DNA of 64,000 nt, from assembly GCA_900660155.1 (NCBI GenBank), contig CABFPE010000139.1, positions 575,355 to 639,354 on the forward strand, written 5' to 3'. The position numbers were made by a program, and so were the translations under genes. Origin of the DNA: Hofstenia miamia (lineage: Eukaryota > Xenacoelomorpha > Acoela > Hofsteniidae). This document shows positions 23,506-35,224 of this stretch, in pieces. Positions within the stretch are counted from its first letter, which is position 1; each line of letters begins with the position of its first letter. Under the pieces are notes generated by a model that ran no database searches, was not told where the DNA came from, and was given only the letters and a program-made list of their open reading frames with translations.

Positions 23506-25962
23506 CAGGCAGGCAGAGATGAGAGAGACTAGCAGTAGCATGGGAGGAGTGTGTGGTGAGTGGGTGCCCAGAATGGATGGTAGTGGGAAGGACATTTCTG
23601 ATACAGAAAGACCCAAAGAAAGCAACTTCAGGCCAAAAACATGTCTGCTAACAACTTGAAAATTGCTAAATTCAGTGATTTCAAGTAGGCTGCCATGTTA
23701 CTTAGAACAGAACAGGTTGATACCAGAGGAGCAGAAGGGATGTAGGATAAAGACAAGAGGATGCAAAGATCAGTTGTTAATAGACCAGGCAGTAGTGGAG
23801 AATTGTAGAAGAAGGAAGACAAACTTAGCAATGGCGTGGATAAACTACAGGAAGGCATGTGACAGCATATCATATAGGTGGGTATTGAAGACGCTAGAGA
23901 CCAATGGAGTTTCACGGAAATGGGTTGAGTTTCTAGAGAGGGAGATGTGAAAGTGGCAGACTGAGATAGACGGGCACAGGTTGAGGTTTAGGCGATTTAT
24001 ATTCCAGGGAGACAGCTTAGCACCACTACTGTTTGTAGTTAGCTTAATCCCTATCACAGAAAAGTTAAGGGAGACAGGCATAGGGTATAAGCTGGAGAAG
24101 AATGGTAGAGCAGTAAGTCACCTATGGTACATGGATGACCTGAACATGTATGCTAGTTCAAGGAAGATGTTTTGCAGAAGCAAGTGCAGATATTGGAGAA
24201 GGATATCAGAGATTCAGGGTTGGAGTTTGGATTAGGAAAGTGTGCAGCAGTGACAATGACTAGAGGCAAGTGTGTGGATGGGGATAATTTGAAGAGGAGC
24301 AGTGGGGTTAAGATTGAGGATGTCAAGGAGGGGTACAAGTACTTAGGTATGATAGAGAAGGACAGAACAGATCATGAGGAAATGAAGATGAAGCTAAGGA
24401 AAGAATACAAGAGGATAGCATGGAAGGTACTACAGAAGTCAGAATTGAATGGGCAGAATATTATAAAAGCAATTAATACATGGGCGGTACCAGTGTTGAG
24501 ATATTCGGCAGGAATAGTTAGATGAAACAAGAATGAAGTTAGGGAGCTAGACAGAGAGACAAGAAGGTATTAGAGGAGAGAGTTCTTTCAACTTAAATGG
24601 AGATGTTGATAGGTTGTACATGGCCGTCATAGAAAATGAGAAGGTTAAGATACTGTGGGACTTCAACTTACAGACAAACAAGGTAATAGAAGCCGTAGGC
24701 CAGACTTAGTAGTGGTAGATAAAGAGAAAAGACTGGGAACAGTTATAGACATAGCAGTACCAAAGGACAGGAATGTAGAAAGCAGGGAGAAAGAGAAGAT
24801 AGACAAGTACAGGGAGTTGGCAGAGGAAGTTAAAGAAGGTTGAAGTAGTACCAGTAGTGAAGTAGTCCCAGTAGTAGTAGGGGCACTAGGAGCAGTGAGT
24901 AAGAAGCAAAAGAGATACTTGGAGGAGTTGGGGGTAACAAAGTCGGGAGGCGCAATAGCACAGAAGGCAGCATTGTTAGGTACAGCTAGAGTCCTGAGGT
25001 GGGAACAGGTGATTTCCCCGAGCTGATTATAAAACCAATCTGAACATGGGAGTAGCAGTTGAGATATTCGGCAGGAATAGTTAGATGAAACAAGAATGAA
25101 GTTAGGGAGCTAGACAGAGAGACAAGAAGGTATTAGAGGAGAGAGTTCTTTCAACTTAAATGGAGATGTTGATAGGTTGTACATGGCCGTCATAGAAAAT
25201 GAGAAGGTTAAGATACTGTGGGACTTCAACTTACAGACAAACAAGGTAATAGAAGCCGTAGGCCAGACTTAGTAGTGGTAGATAAAGAGAAAAGACTGGG
25301 AACAGTTATAGACATAGCAGTACCAAAGGACAGGAATGTAGAAAGCAGGGAGAAAGAGAAGATAGACAAGTACAGGGAGTTGGCAGAGGAAGTTAAAGAA
25401 GGTTGAAGTAGTCCCAGTAGTAGTAGGCGCACTAGGAGCAGTGAGTAAGAAGCATAAGAGATACTTGGAGGAGTTGGGTGTAACAAAGTGGGGAGGGGCA
25501 CTAGCACAGAAGGCAGCATTGTTAGGTACAGCTAGAGTCCTGAGGAAAGCTCTTACACTCCCTGGGAACAGGTGATTTCCCCGAGCTGAGAAGAATACCA
25601 GCCTGAAGCTGTGAGAAGCAGAAGCACTAGGGCTAAAGGAATATGTAGAAGAACAACCTAGACGATCCCTACTAGAGGTCACTAAGGAGTTAAAGAAGAT
25701 AAGAACTGAGGGTGAAGGAAAGAAGATATACCAGAGTAGGATGGAATCAGAGAGACAAACAAGGTATAGGCAGAAGGCAATGCATGGAGAATACTGGAGG
25801 AACACAGAAAAGTGTGACAGAAAAGAGAGCAACAGGTGGTTAAAGAAGGCAGGGCTGAAGAGAGAAACAGAAGCACAGATAATGGCAGCACAGGAGCAAG
25901 CAATAAGAACAAACATGGTGAAGAAGCATATAGACAGAAGAGTAGAAGTAAGTGATAAGTGT
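23506..25962 (+). mobile_element. 5'-truncated R2-like non-LTR retrotransposon with restriction-like endonuclease
   Basis: Reverse transcriptase blocks are in order: NFRPKTCLLTT; IPEEQKGCR followed by TRGCKDQLLID; TNLAMAWINYRKACDS; FQGDSLAPLLFVVSL; the active site YMDDLNMYASS at about 24130; and GLEFGLGKCAAVTM. A C-terminal REL domain follows (RRPDLVVVDKEK, VIDIAVPKD, EKIDKYRELAEEV), then VVGALGAVSKK. This order (RT, then REL endonuclease) defines the R2/NeSL/CRE-type LINEs. The RT pieces share one frame with two in-frame stops, shift frame near 24165, and the REL part is duplicated. The N-terminal zinc-finger part is missing. The element is purine-rich on the plus strand and richer in GC than its surroundings. 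It ends at a single N (25963). It is a dead copy; the exact clade is unresolved. Confidence 0.85.
24495..25590 (+). repeat. 563-bp tandem duplication covering the REL endonuclease domain
   Basis: Sequence from 24495 recurs from 25058 (offset 563). It includes two identical 62-codon open stretches at 24655-24843 and 25218-25406. The copies differ by a small deletion after the KEG stop (a repeated gaagtagtcccagtag segment) and by the junction near gtcctgagg, where the second copy keeps an extra aaagctcttacactcc. No Ns lie between them, but an assembly origin cannot be excluded. Confidence 0.85.
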
Positions 25963-25963
25963 N

Positions 25964-27740
25964 CATGTTTGTGTCTCCGATTGTATTTTGTCGATGTAAA
26001 AGTGCAAATTTTTTTTCTAAATTTTTCGTAATTTTTTTCTACTCTAGTCTCATTATCTAATTCATTCCAAAAATTAGAGGCTGCTCGATGAAAACTAGGA
26101 TATGAAATAAACTTATGTGATCGAGGATTTACTTTTAAGTAATTATGAAGAAAAGAAATTGATTGTCGGTCATATTTACACTTAAATAAAATTGAAGCTG
26201 CATGGAATTGTACTTGATATAGCGGGGATAATATATTATACTTTCGTCTGCATTCACTAACATGATCATGCTTACGTGCAAAATTTAATGTTTTTAATGA
26301 CCAATTAAAAGTTTTTGATAATAAATAGCGGCTTTTTGAATTAAAATTAATAAATTAAAATGAACAATAATGTAGTTGCGATAAGCAAAATGCATGCAAT
26401 AGCTGAATGTGATAATTTGACCCTAAATTTCTGAGGTGGTATAAGTATCTAACGCCAGAAGCCATTTTATGTATCTTTTTTAAAAGAAATTTATCGAATT
26501 TTAAATCTTTGTCAATATTAACACCTAAATATGTAACATGATCACTTTGTTTTATCGGAACACTGTTTACAATTAATTCAATTTTGTTTGTTATTTCTTT
26601 TACAGCATTGGGGAAAATATAATGAATTGAGTTTTTTCAATATTAATTTTTAATTGATTGGATGTGAAATACCTAGAAAGATTTTCAATATCACTTTGTA
26701 AATTTTGGTGGCCCTAAATGCATTATTATCTGTATTTATGAGACACATGTTTAATAATGTCATTTACATATATTGCAAATAGAACGGGCCCTAGTACTGT
26801 GCCTTGAAATACTCCTCGATCGGTTGTAATGTAATCAGATTTCATGTTATTCATTAATACACGCTGTTTTCTATTTTTTTAAAAATTCATAATTAATTTA
26901 ATTGAATTTTGTTGAAATCCATAATTTTTAAGTTTAATTGATAAAATTTCAAAATTCATTGAACTAAAAGCTTTGCTTAAGTCTAGAAGAGCTATGCAAC
27001 TGGATTTATTTTGAGATTTATTAGCGGATATTTTTTCAGCAATTGAAATAATTGCATCAATTGTACTATGTTTAGCGCGAAAACCATATTGTTTGGATGA
27101 TAAAATATTCTCAGATGCAAGATATTGATTGATTTGAATGTGCAGTAACCTTTCAAATAGCTTACTAAAAGGATGTGTTATTGAAATTGGCCTATAATTT
27201 TTAGCAATAAGGGGATCTCCATTTTTATACAAAGGTGTTATATCTGAATTTTTCATTATTTCCGGAAATTCGTTTTCAACTATACATTGATTAAATGCAA
27301 ATGATAAATGGTCACCAAATACATGAAAAAATTTTTTAATTATAAAGTAAGGTAAATGAGTGGAACCTGAAGATTTATTTACGTCTAAGTTTAGAACAAT
27401 AGTTTGTAATTCTTTTAAGGTAGATAACCTAAATTGAAACGTAGATTTACAATTTGATTGCTTAAGTTTTGATAGAGAAATTTTACCTAATTCTTTAAAT
27501 GTGTGATTTAGATGATTTAAAATCTTTTTTTATCGGTAAATTTTTTATTATCAATATAAAGTTCTGAAATGTCACTATTTAGCCCATTCGATTTTCCAAT
27601 AAAACGGTTTAAAATTTTCCACTTTTGTTTAGAAGAGTTTAAGTTTTCAAAAAATCGACGTTGTTTTAATGATGTATTTTTTGTGCGTAGGTCTTTAATT
27701 AATTTCCTTGATCTTTCGTAATTAGTCCAATTTATCTCGG
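25964..27740 (-). mobile_element. 5'-truncated APE-type LINE (Jockey/CR1/I-like), minus strand
   Basis: On the minus strand the RT is unmistakable. At 26879-27256 it has SDITPLYKNGDPLIAKNYRPIS, SKQYGFRAKHSTIDAI and CIALLDLSKAFSS. Below this come RGVFQGTVLGPVLFAIYVND (near 26760-26820) and HVTYLGVNIDKDLKF (near 26500). The tail end reads FHRAASNFWNELDNETR near 26050. A linker rich in Lys/Arg/Asn lies at 27540-27740. The stretch that should carry the YADD active site is missing or scrambled near 26710-26760, with stops and frame shifts around it. The endonuclease domain is absent. It is dead. Its 3' end abuts the single N at 25963. Confidence 0.85.
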
Positions 27741-28000
27741 TCGGCTCGGTAATAATAATAACAACAATAATAATAACAATAATTTATTAACCTTTGCGAC
27801 CTAGGGTCGATTTACAGGACAAATTTTATAAAATCAACAAAATACAGAATTAATTATATACAGTAGTCTATTTTATTTTCACGTCGACTCTCTACACTTT
27901 TTTGAGAACGTTTATTAATTTATTATATTGTCTTAGAACGAAATGGAGGGCTGACCAAATTTAAATTTAACTTCATGGGCACACGTTTATTGGGATTTGA
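27741..28000 (-). repeat. AAT-rich microsatellite and probable 3' end of another LINE
   Basis: A run of AAT/AAC triplets (about 27742-27785) is followed by atttattaacctttgcgacc and tagggtcgatttacaggac. This matches the layout at 37616, where a minus-strand LINE ends in a triplet microsatellite. I infer a severely truncated LINE 3' end. No coding remains. Confidence 0.4.
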
Positions 28001-29959
28001 CAGACTATTAAATAATGAACTTTAAATTTAATTATTGCAATGTCTTTGCGTTGTATTCCCATATTATGCACATATTTGGGTGAAAACAGTTTAAATTTTA
28101 AAATCGAAAATTACACTATTTTTTAATTAAATGTCATTTTTTAATGAAATAATTGGTGCAAAACACTTTTGCGTTTGTTAAAAAGATGTGTAAGCAACAT
28201 TATGATAGGGTACCATAAAGTTATGTACCATATTATGGATGCCATTATGGTATGGTAGAAAAGTCTATGTTCATATTATGGGTGACAAATTTAAAAATAT
28301 GGCAATAATAGAAATCTTTAAATTATTGATACATATAGAGAACTTATATTTAGTTATCAAATCCCAAGACATAACTTATATTTGTAGAGTGTAAACAAAT
28401 AGTAAAGTTGAAGTTTTTTCTAGCTTTTAAGAGTAGATTGCAAAAGAACTAGTGGCGATTAATGTGTTTGCAATTTTTAATATTTACAAATTTAGGTTTA
28501 TTATAAAATTCGTTTCAATGCGTTTTACTACCTAGTGAATTGCTTGTGGCTTGTGATATCAGTAAAATTTCATATTATACAAAATGTTTGTCTTTTAATT
28601 ACAGCTTACAATTTGGTATTAATTATATATTAGAAATATCATCACTAAATTGCTATTGCTGCATGCATCCTGCGTAAATTTCACCATCATTTACAATAGT
28701 TTACAATATGCCAATAATGCATGGATGAAATTTAAAATATGACCATTATGGATTGCTAAAAAATTTCGCCTTGCCATATGTGATCATACCATAAATGGCA
28801 TCCCTGATTTGAACTACTGATTGTATATAAAAAAATTTGTAAATGAATTTTTCCTGAATTTCACAACACGTGATTGCGGTGCATAACCTACATGTAAATT
28901 GACAGGTTGATGTTGTACTCTTTAAATAATGACATTGCATCATAGACAGAATAATGCTTTTAAATTCAAATAAGTATAATCGACATTCAATTGGTAATTT
29001 AGTTAGAAATCATTCAAGACAGTATAAACATTGCAATTTATTCAATTTTCTAGTAAATTGAGAGTTTACCCTTAGATAGATTTGGAATAACTTCTTTGCA
29101 TAAAAAAGAAACATCTAACTGGATCGAAATGCATTTTAGTTAGAGCCTTTGTTTTTTTGCAAATATTTGATGAACATCGTTATTGTATTGGAGACCACAA
29201 TTTCTATAAAAGAATTGTCCTCAAGTAAAATACGTTTTCTATGATGTGGATTTCTTAATATTTTTTTGTTTTCTATTAGGGCTCGGAGGTATACCGAAAA
29301 AAAACCGAAACTGAACCCATAGAGGAAAATAAGAACGGAGTTTTAGGTATCTAGCAAAAACAGTCGCATACAATGTTATTTCGAAGAAGCGATGCAATAT
29401 TCTTGGAGCAATCGCCAAAATGCATGCCAATTCATAGCGTAATCGTATTATACTTGATTAACAACTTAATTATGTGTTACGAAAATAACTTTGGAAAGGT
29501 ATGTTTCTCTTGTATAAAGTTTACTAATATCGATAGTAGTTAGCTGAAAAAACGAAACCACGGTTTTGGGATGTAAAAAAACCGAAGCCGAGCTCATTTT
29601 TTTGGAAACCGCCGAGCACTATTTTCCATTAACCATTTTAGCATTATGTATAGACTATTTTCATATTATTAATCGACTTAATTATTGAACATTTCATGCT
29701 CACTCCGTGAAGTTATGTAGTGTATGAAGCACTAGGGCATAGGGAAATTTCTAAAATCCTTAGACGAATAAATTGTAAATATTCAGCAAATCCAAACAAC
29801 AACATGTTAATGAATGAAATATTACTGTTAAACATCTAAAAATATAACATTGTATTAACGGTTTTAATATGGAGATTGTCTGCGTAATCAAGATCACAAA
29901 CGGGCTAATTAACGAGGATGATCATTACCACCACTCTCAAGTCAAGCAATCAGCGCTCG
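28001..29959. other. Spacer with an 18-20 bp inverted repeat pair
   Basis: No gene is seen. The text ggatgccattatggtatggt at 28237-28256 recurs inverted at 28783-28803 with one indel, inside a cluster of attatgg/ccataat motifs. This could be a MITE remnant with ends near 28200 and 28830. The rest is AT-rich with stops in all frames. Confidence 0.45.
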
Positions 29960-30625
29960 TGCAGGGCGACACGCGTTGACGCGATGGAGTCCTATGAAGA
30001 TAGCCCCTCTCAATAAGTGATGTATACATAGGCCTGAATTTAGTAAGGCCTTTCATTTTCGAAATGGACTTCGAGCCGTCAGTTGTTGATACATACGTCA
30101 CTTGTAATTTATTTGGCACTATATCCGTCAAATGCAACTTGGAGGTTTATCCAAATGATTTTATTGGACATTTCAATAGTGAAGTCACACACTTGGAGTG
30201 CTCGGATTTTTATAATGCGGGTGTAAAGAAGACCCTAAATAACCGAAAGCCGAGCACAGAACAGATTTCTTCCCGTAAACGTAAGCGAACGGAGTTCACA
30301 ACACAACAAATTTCGAAGCTAAGAGATGTTTTTGCAGTAAAAGAATTTTGATAAAAGCAGAATATTGCAACCTGGCAGCAACCATTGGAGCTCAAGAAAG
30401 GCCAGTTCGAATATGGTTCCAGAACGCTCGTGCAAGATGCAAAGATAAAACATTTGAATTGTGTTGGACATCTCTAAAGACTTCTTATTGAATTTTTGTA
30501 TTTATTGTGTGAAATAATCAATGTTTGTGTTCTTTTGCATTTTTAAATTTTTCCCTATTTAAATGCACAGAAATTTACATTCAATCATTTATATCAATAA
30601 CATTATATTCGCATACTGGTTGTAT
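29960..30625 (+). pseudogene. LIM-homeobox retrocopy 1 (intronless, broken)
   Basis: An uninterrupted frame from about 30004 runs through the end of LIM1-like text, a second LIM domain (FGT followed by four residues and KCNLEVYPND, then a His-x2-Cys pair in THLEC) and a homeodomain. The homeodomain starts RKRKRTEFTTQQISKLRDVF. A stop follows VKEF. The rest continues in another frame as CNLAATIGAQERPVRIWFQN and ARARCKDK, the recognition helix. LIM2 and homeodomain are contiguous without introns, which suggests a processed copy. The second half of LIM2 (about 30 residues present in copy 2) is deleted and the first zinc-ligand Cys is lost. Homology to copy 2 spans about 660 bases including 3' flank. 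FGT..C..C plus WFQNARAR recall the Lhx6/8-Arrowhead group, but the subfamily is uncertain. Confidence 0.8.
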
Positions 30626-30720
30626 TTTCCAATGTTTCTCTGTTCGTATCTTGTTTCAAAACGACCGTGCACAATGCAAAAATTGATTTACTTTGCGAGT
30701 TAAATGTACTAGTTGTAACA

Positions 30721-30722
<2 letters not shown>

Positions 30723-30793
<71 letters not shown>

Positions 30794-30797
30794 TATA
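30723..30797. repeat. (TA)n microsatellite
   Basis: About 37 TA units are interrupted once by a TG near 30759 and once by a GT near 30791. Confidence 0.95.
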
Positions 30798-31869
30798 GTT
30801 CTGTTAGATATTCAATCTTATTTTTAACAGTATAATTGATTGTTACTATTTTCATTGATCTTATCAGAATCCACATTTTATTGCTTTAAAATACTGCTTA
30901 AATTTTGCGTTCAAAATTGCTCTTAAATCAACAAGACTTGCACGACAAGTTACGTTAAAGATGTTCTTTCCTATTTTCAATCATAAAAACAGTTTCTTAG
31001 AAGAAATATGTGATACTCCAAATTTTGCGTAATTATTGAATGACATATTACTATAACATAACACCCTAGAAATTTCACCATGTTCTTCTGAATAAGAACC
31101 CATATTCTGCTTAAATTCGTCTAAATACGAATCCAACATGCATGCTTTTATGCTCATTCAGCCGCCCCTTAAGCTATTGTTACAATCAAGTCTTTGACTA
31201 TTTTGTAAGTGAGGTAGCTTTCTTGTTTTTGTGAAAATTTTGTGAAACATTTCTAAGACTATCTCACATTGGCCTCAAACCTGGGGCTATGGAAGCTCAA
31301 GCCCCCTAATTTTGAATACTAAAATGTTTGCATGTAATGTTTTCAAAATTTTATTTGTTTTTAAACATTACCGTCGTTTTAGTATATTATATAACTAATT
31401 TCTACTTAATTTTTATTATAAGTACTGTACCTTCAGAATTATTATGTTAGTAATTCATTAATGAGATTTAGAGCTTGAATTGGATGAAACTTCATATATC
31501 CATGCTAACAATAAGTACAATGCTTCAATATTTCTTTTCCTAACCAAGTAAAAGCTTGAAATTTTAAGGCATTTCAGCAAAACCGGAAAAGACCAACAAA
31601 TGTTTAAAATTTCTTCCCAAAATAATATAAATTTTTCATAATCACATCAAGCAGAGTACTGCATTCTTTTAAACTAGGAATTTGGTTTTCCTCTGAAAGG
31701 AAACCTGCCTTAAATATCAGTCGTTAAATGAAAAAAGCTAAACCTTCAATCTTGACTAATAACCAAAGTCAAACCAAAAATATTTCTTTAAATAGCTAGA
31801 CTGCTCAAGCCCACATTATGGATCACCCCACCCCAAGTCCATGATCATGGCACCTAAAACGCTGCTATC
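30798..31869. other. Spacer
   Basis: Non-coding, AT-rich. No element is recognised. Confidence 0.5.
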
Positions 31870-32050
31870 CTGTGGTGAACTCGTGAGTTATGAGTGCTTA
31901 AATTATTTTTCAAGAAATTATAAAAAATTATGAAACTCTAAAGATTTTTGGGGTTAATGATGTCTAATTCTTTACCCACGTTCACATAAAAAAAATTTGA
32001 ACTTCAAGTCTCCCTGAGTTAAGGGGTTTGATGCCACTGCTTTCTCAATC
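31870..32050 (-). repeat. Unnamed dispersed repeat, copy 2
   Basis: Read on the minus strand it begins cagtggcatcaaacccctta and continues to ttataatttcttgaaaaa and actcataactcacgag. It matches 21376-21530 and 53877-54060 in the same order. Confidence 0.6.
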
Positions 32051-32651
32051 AGATTTTCTACGTCATTGAGTGAATAGTGAATTACGTAATTATCATTGTT
32101 TTTCAATACCTTTTTAATATCAGGATCAACGAAACGCCTGCTTTAACTTTTGCTTCTGAAAGCTTCGGAAGTGTTTTTTGTAAAGTTTCAAGGGGATTAG
32201 ATTTAAAGTCAAGAGCTGTAACAAATATAATATATAGGTAAGTATATGTTTTGGCTCCGCTAAACTTTGAAATTGAATATTTTGAACTACTATAGTGGCC
32301 AATATTTCTCTATATATAGTAATTAGCAAAAACCATAAATTTCGCCCGTTTGGCGCAGAAAACTAGATTTTTAAGTGCACAAGTGACAATTTGGTTTTAT
32401 GAATTAAAAACTGGCTATTTACAACGAGTTAGAGAGATTCAAAAACTAGGCTGGAACAAAAAGATTGTTGTGCTGTGTTATTGAGGTGATATTGTTTCAC
32501 GAAGATTCTCTTATAGAAGCAACGTCACTGATGGGAAGTGTAAATCTCGAACAATTCATGGGCAGAACCAAAATGAGTCTCATAAAAACATATAAAAAAT
32601 AAATCCTTTCTGAATTGAGTTCCTTTCTCAGAAGTGGCTAAATATTAAATA
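32051..32651. other. Spacer
   Basis: Non-coding AT-rich DNA. A 67-codon minus-strand open stretch (32126-32329) has no recognisable motif. Confidence 0.5.
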
Positions 32652-33238
32652 CAGGGTCCGCCATAAGTCACTACGAGTTTTTTTCTGTTATAAGCATAGA
32701 AATGTATTGACAAGTTTTAATCTCAGCTAACAGTGTATAATTGTTTCTTATTGGTTCAAACAGACATTCAAAAAATAGCTATCGATTGCACACTTAAAAT
32801 TCGACACCTTAAAATTGATGGTTTAGAAAATTCGGCCCCGTCGCCTTCCCTCCACGGTCACCAGATTTGACCTCTTGTGATAATGCGTTGTGGGGCATTA
32901 TAAGACCTGGAATAATGTCTCAAAAGGTTAATAATATAGAGGCCCTAAAACAAGTAGTCCGCAATGAGATTACCAACAAGATTACAGCTGATGTTCTCCG
33001 AAAAATAAATGATCGACCTTTCAGGAGGTTTCGCTTATGTGTCGAACATAATGGTCTCCAAGTGGACCCATTTGACATTTAATTCATAGTTATCTTGCTT
33101 ATATATTTTCAAATTTATTTTATGTATTGTTTACCTGCTATACCTGTACCTATACCTGAATTATACAGTTTTTTAAAAAAGTATATTTTACTCTTTCCTA
33201 TTAAACAAAAAATTCGTAGTGACTTATGGCGGACCCTG
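32652..33238 (+). mobile_element. Mariner-type transposon, internally deleted, with 25-bp perfect inverted ends
   Basis: Both ends carry the same 25-base terminal inverted repeat (starting CAGGGTCCGCCATAAGTC, ending CACTACGA), and each is flanked by a TA target duplication (32650-32651 and 33239-33240). The only coding remnant is the C-terminal end of a mariner/IS630-type transposase: SPDLTSCDNALWG, then FRRFRLCVEHNG and a stop at 33080-33082. The PDL Asp fits the third catalytic acid. At 587 bp it is less than half a full element and lacks the DNA-binding region, so it could move only in trans. The perfect ends argue for fairly recent activity. Confidence 0.9.
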
Positions 33239-34310
33239 TAATTAAGGTTTTTCTTGTGCTAAGGCTATACTTATAGAAAAAACTCAATGCACCATCAAAT
33301 TCACCATAAAAACTGGATTAGACAGAAATGATTTCTTATTGTCAAATAAAATTTTTTTACAATATGTTGTTTAATTGCATATGATTTATTTTTAACACAG
33401 ATTCATGCATATCCAACGATTTCCAAATATCTTAATTGGTTTGGAGAAAATGGATACAACTGGCAATTTGATTTTAAAAATGGTAGATTTAAGAGTGGTG
33501 TGAAGAAATTTAGGCGCCATTAGCATCGATTACTTCCTCACAATATGTCATCGGATTATTAACTTGAGATCGACGCCACTCTAAATCTGTAGTCTTAAAA
33601 ATCTTAAAGTTCTTATTTCATTTCATCACATGATTTTCCTTACTTCACATAATTGGAAACGTGAGGGCAATTCACACAAACAAATCAATATTTTGTTGTT
33701 GTACCTCTACCAGAGTTGGAGTTCGGTTGGGTTTAAAGTTGGATCAGGCTGGGCCGTGCTTGGGCCGGATTTTCGACATGGGAATTTGGGCCGGGCCGGG
33801 TGTTTTTTCTATGTGGTTGCTAAAGTCTTGGCTAGCAATTATTTCGATAATCAATTTCATTTAAATTTATATCAGTTTGGGCCACTTCTCAACGATTGAA
33901 ATTTATTCCTAAAAAGTCAAATTGTCTTCTCCCCCAAACTAGTTTTAATATGGCAGTCAGTCTCAATCGTCAGATTTCGACATGTTAGGACATAAATCCT
34001 AATACATCTTCAAATCTGTCTGGGTCACGTCACATATCATCAACTATTTGTTCATGTTCTAGAACACTTGCTGTGTTAAAGAACCACAGCATTTAATATA
34101 TCAATCATTTTTGCAAAATTTCTTTATACAAGTCTTAAATCATATCGTTACTTCTATATGTTTCTCCAGTATGGTGAGCAAAAAACGACATTATATATCT
34201 GGATTTAATGAAAGATAGTTTATTCTAATACTTGTTGTCGCGGAATAATTATTCGTCGAAAAATATTTCGAAATTCTGATCATGAGATTCAGTAAATTAT
34301 ACCCTTCATT

Positions 34311-34380
<70 letters not shown>

Positions 34381-35224
34381 CATTTGAAGCATATTCATAG
34401 AAAATTATGCAAAAGCGGTTTGATTAATTATATTTTTAAATTTACTTCAACCTGTAAGCATATATTTAAAAGCTATACTCTGTAGCAACACAAATTTATT
34501 AACTGGAATATCCTATAGTCCGTTGTTTGGCTTTTGCATTAAATTTTTGTTCGTACCTGGCCAAAGCAATAGTTTCAGTGGCTGGCCACGGAATGTTATT
34601 GCGCGATAATAGTCCCAGAACTATACCCGCAGTTTTCAATTGATTGTTCAAATTTAATACCTTCTACATTGTGTATTTGGAATAAGGGTTTAATACATGA
34701 GCAGATAGGTTATTTTTTAAATTTGACGATTTACATATTTCTGAATGCTCTTTGAAAAAATTAATGCATTGCTTCTTCAAAATCCAACCTTTACTGCTTT
34801 GAAATTTTCGAGGGTGTATAGGAACAATAGATTTGCCGGAACTGTGAAAAATAATTATATAAAAAATATTTTTTAACACCGACACTGAGTAAAATTTTGG
34901 TTTTGTAAAAAGTTACCACAAATGAAAACATTAAATATTTTCCGTCAATAGTATATGTACATATACGGCTCTAGGTATTTTTGGATTTGTATCCACCGCC
35001 CGCACTTTCCAATTTTTCATAGTATTCAGCGCTTTTTTGATGGAAAATCAGGATAATTAATTTTATCAAAAAATTTTTACATTGCGCACTACTAATAGGG
35101 GTCTAATTTCTTATGTATGAGTTTCAGGTTTTTTCAAAATAAATTTTTTTGAACCCGTATACAGCGCTCTCCGTCATAGTATCTAGATTTTTTGTATCCA
35201 GCGCCTTGTAGATATTTTAAAATT
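33239..35224. other. Spacer with a GC-rich low-complexity patch and a TA microsatellite
   Basis: A patch at 33715-33805 is built from ggcc/gggc words (gctgggccgtgcttgggcc and gggccgggccggg), unlike its AT-rich surroundings. Related gaccc-rich patches occur near 36247 and 59010. Open stretches of 60-90 codons overlap it in several frames and are not credible genes. A pure (TA)n run lies at 34317-34378. Confidence 0.5.
34317..34378. repeat. (TA)n microsatellite
   Basis: About 31 uninterrupted TA units are visible. Confidence 0.95.

Noticed and set aside
25269-25966. Long minus-strand open frames (up to 215 codons) opposite the R2-like LINE
   Set aside because: The LINE is purine-rich on the plus strand, so its complement lacks stops and reads as low-complexity Ser/Leu/Phe. 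There is no domain.
30064-30351. Working LIM-homeobox gene
   Set aside because: A stop inside the homeodomain is shared by both copies, zinc ligands are lost and changes are nearly all amino-acid altering.
33630-33899. 89- and 67-codon plus-strand frames in the GGCC-rich patch
   Set aside because: Two overlapping frames in low-complexity DNA, no motif, and no splice or start context.
34282-34485. 67-codon frame across the TA microsatellite
   Set aside because: Its body is the repeat itself; no coding evidence on either side.
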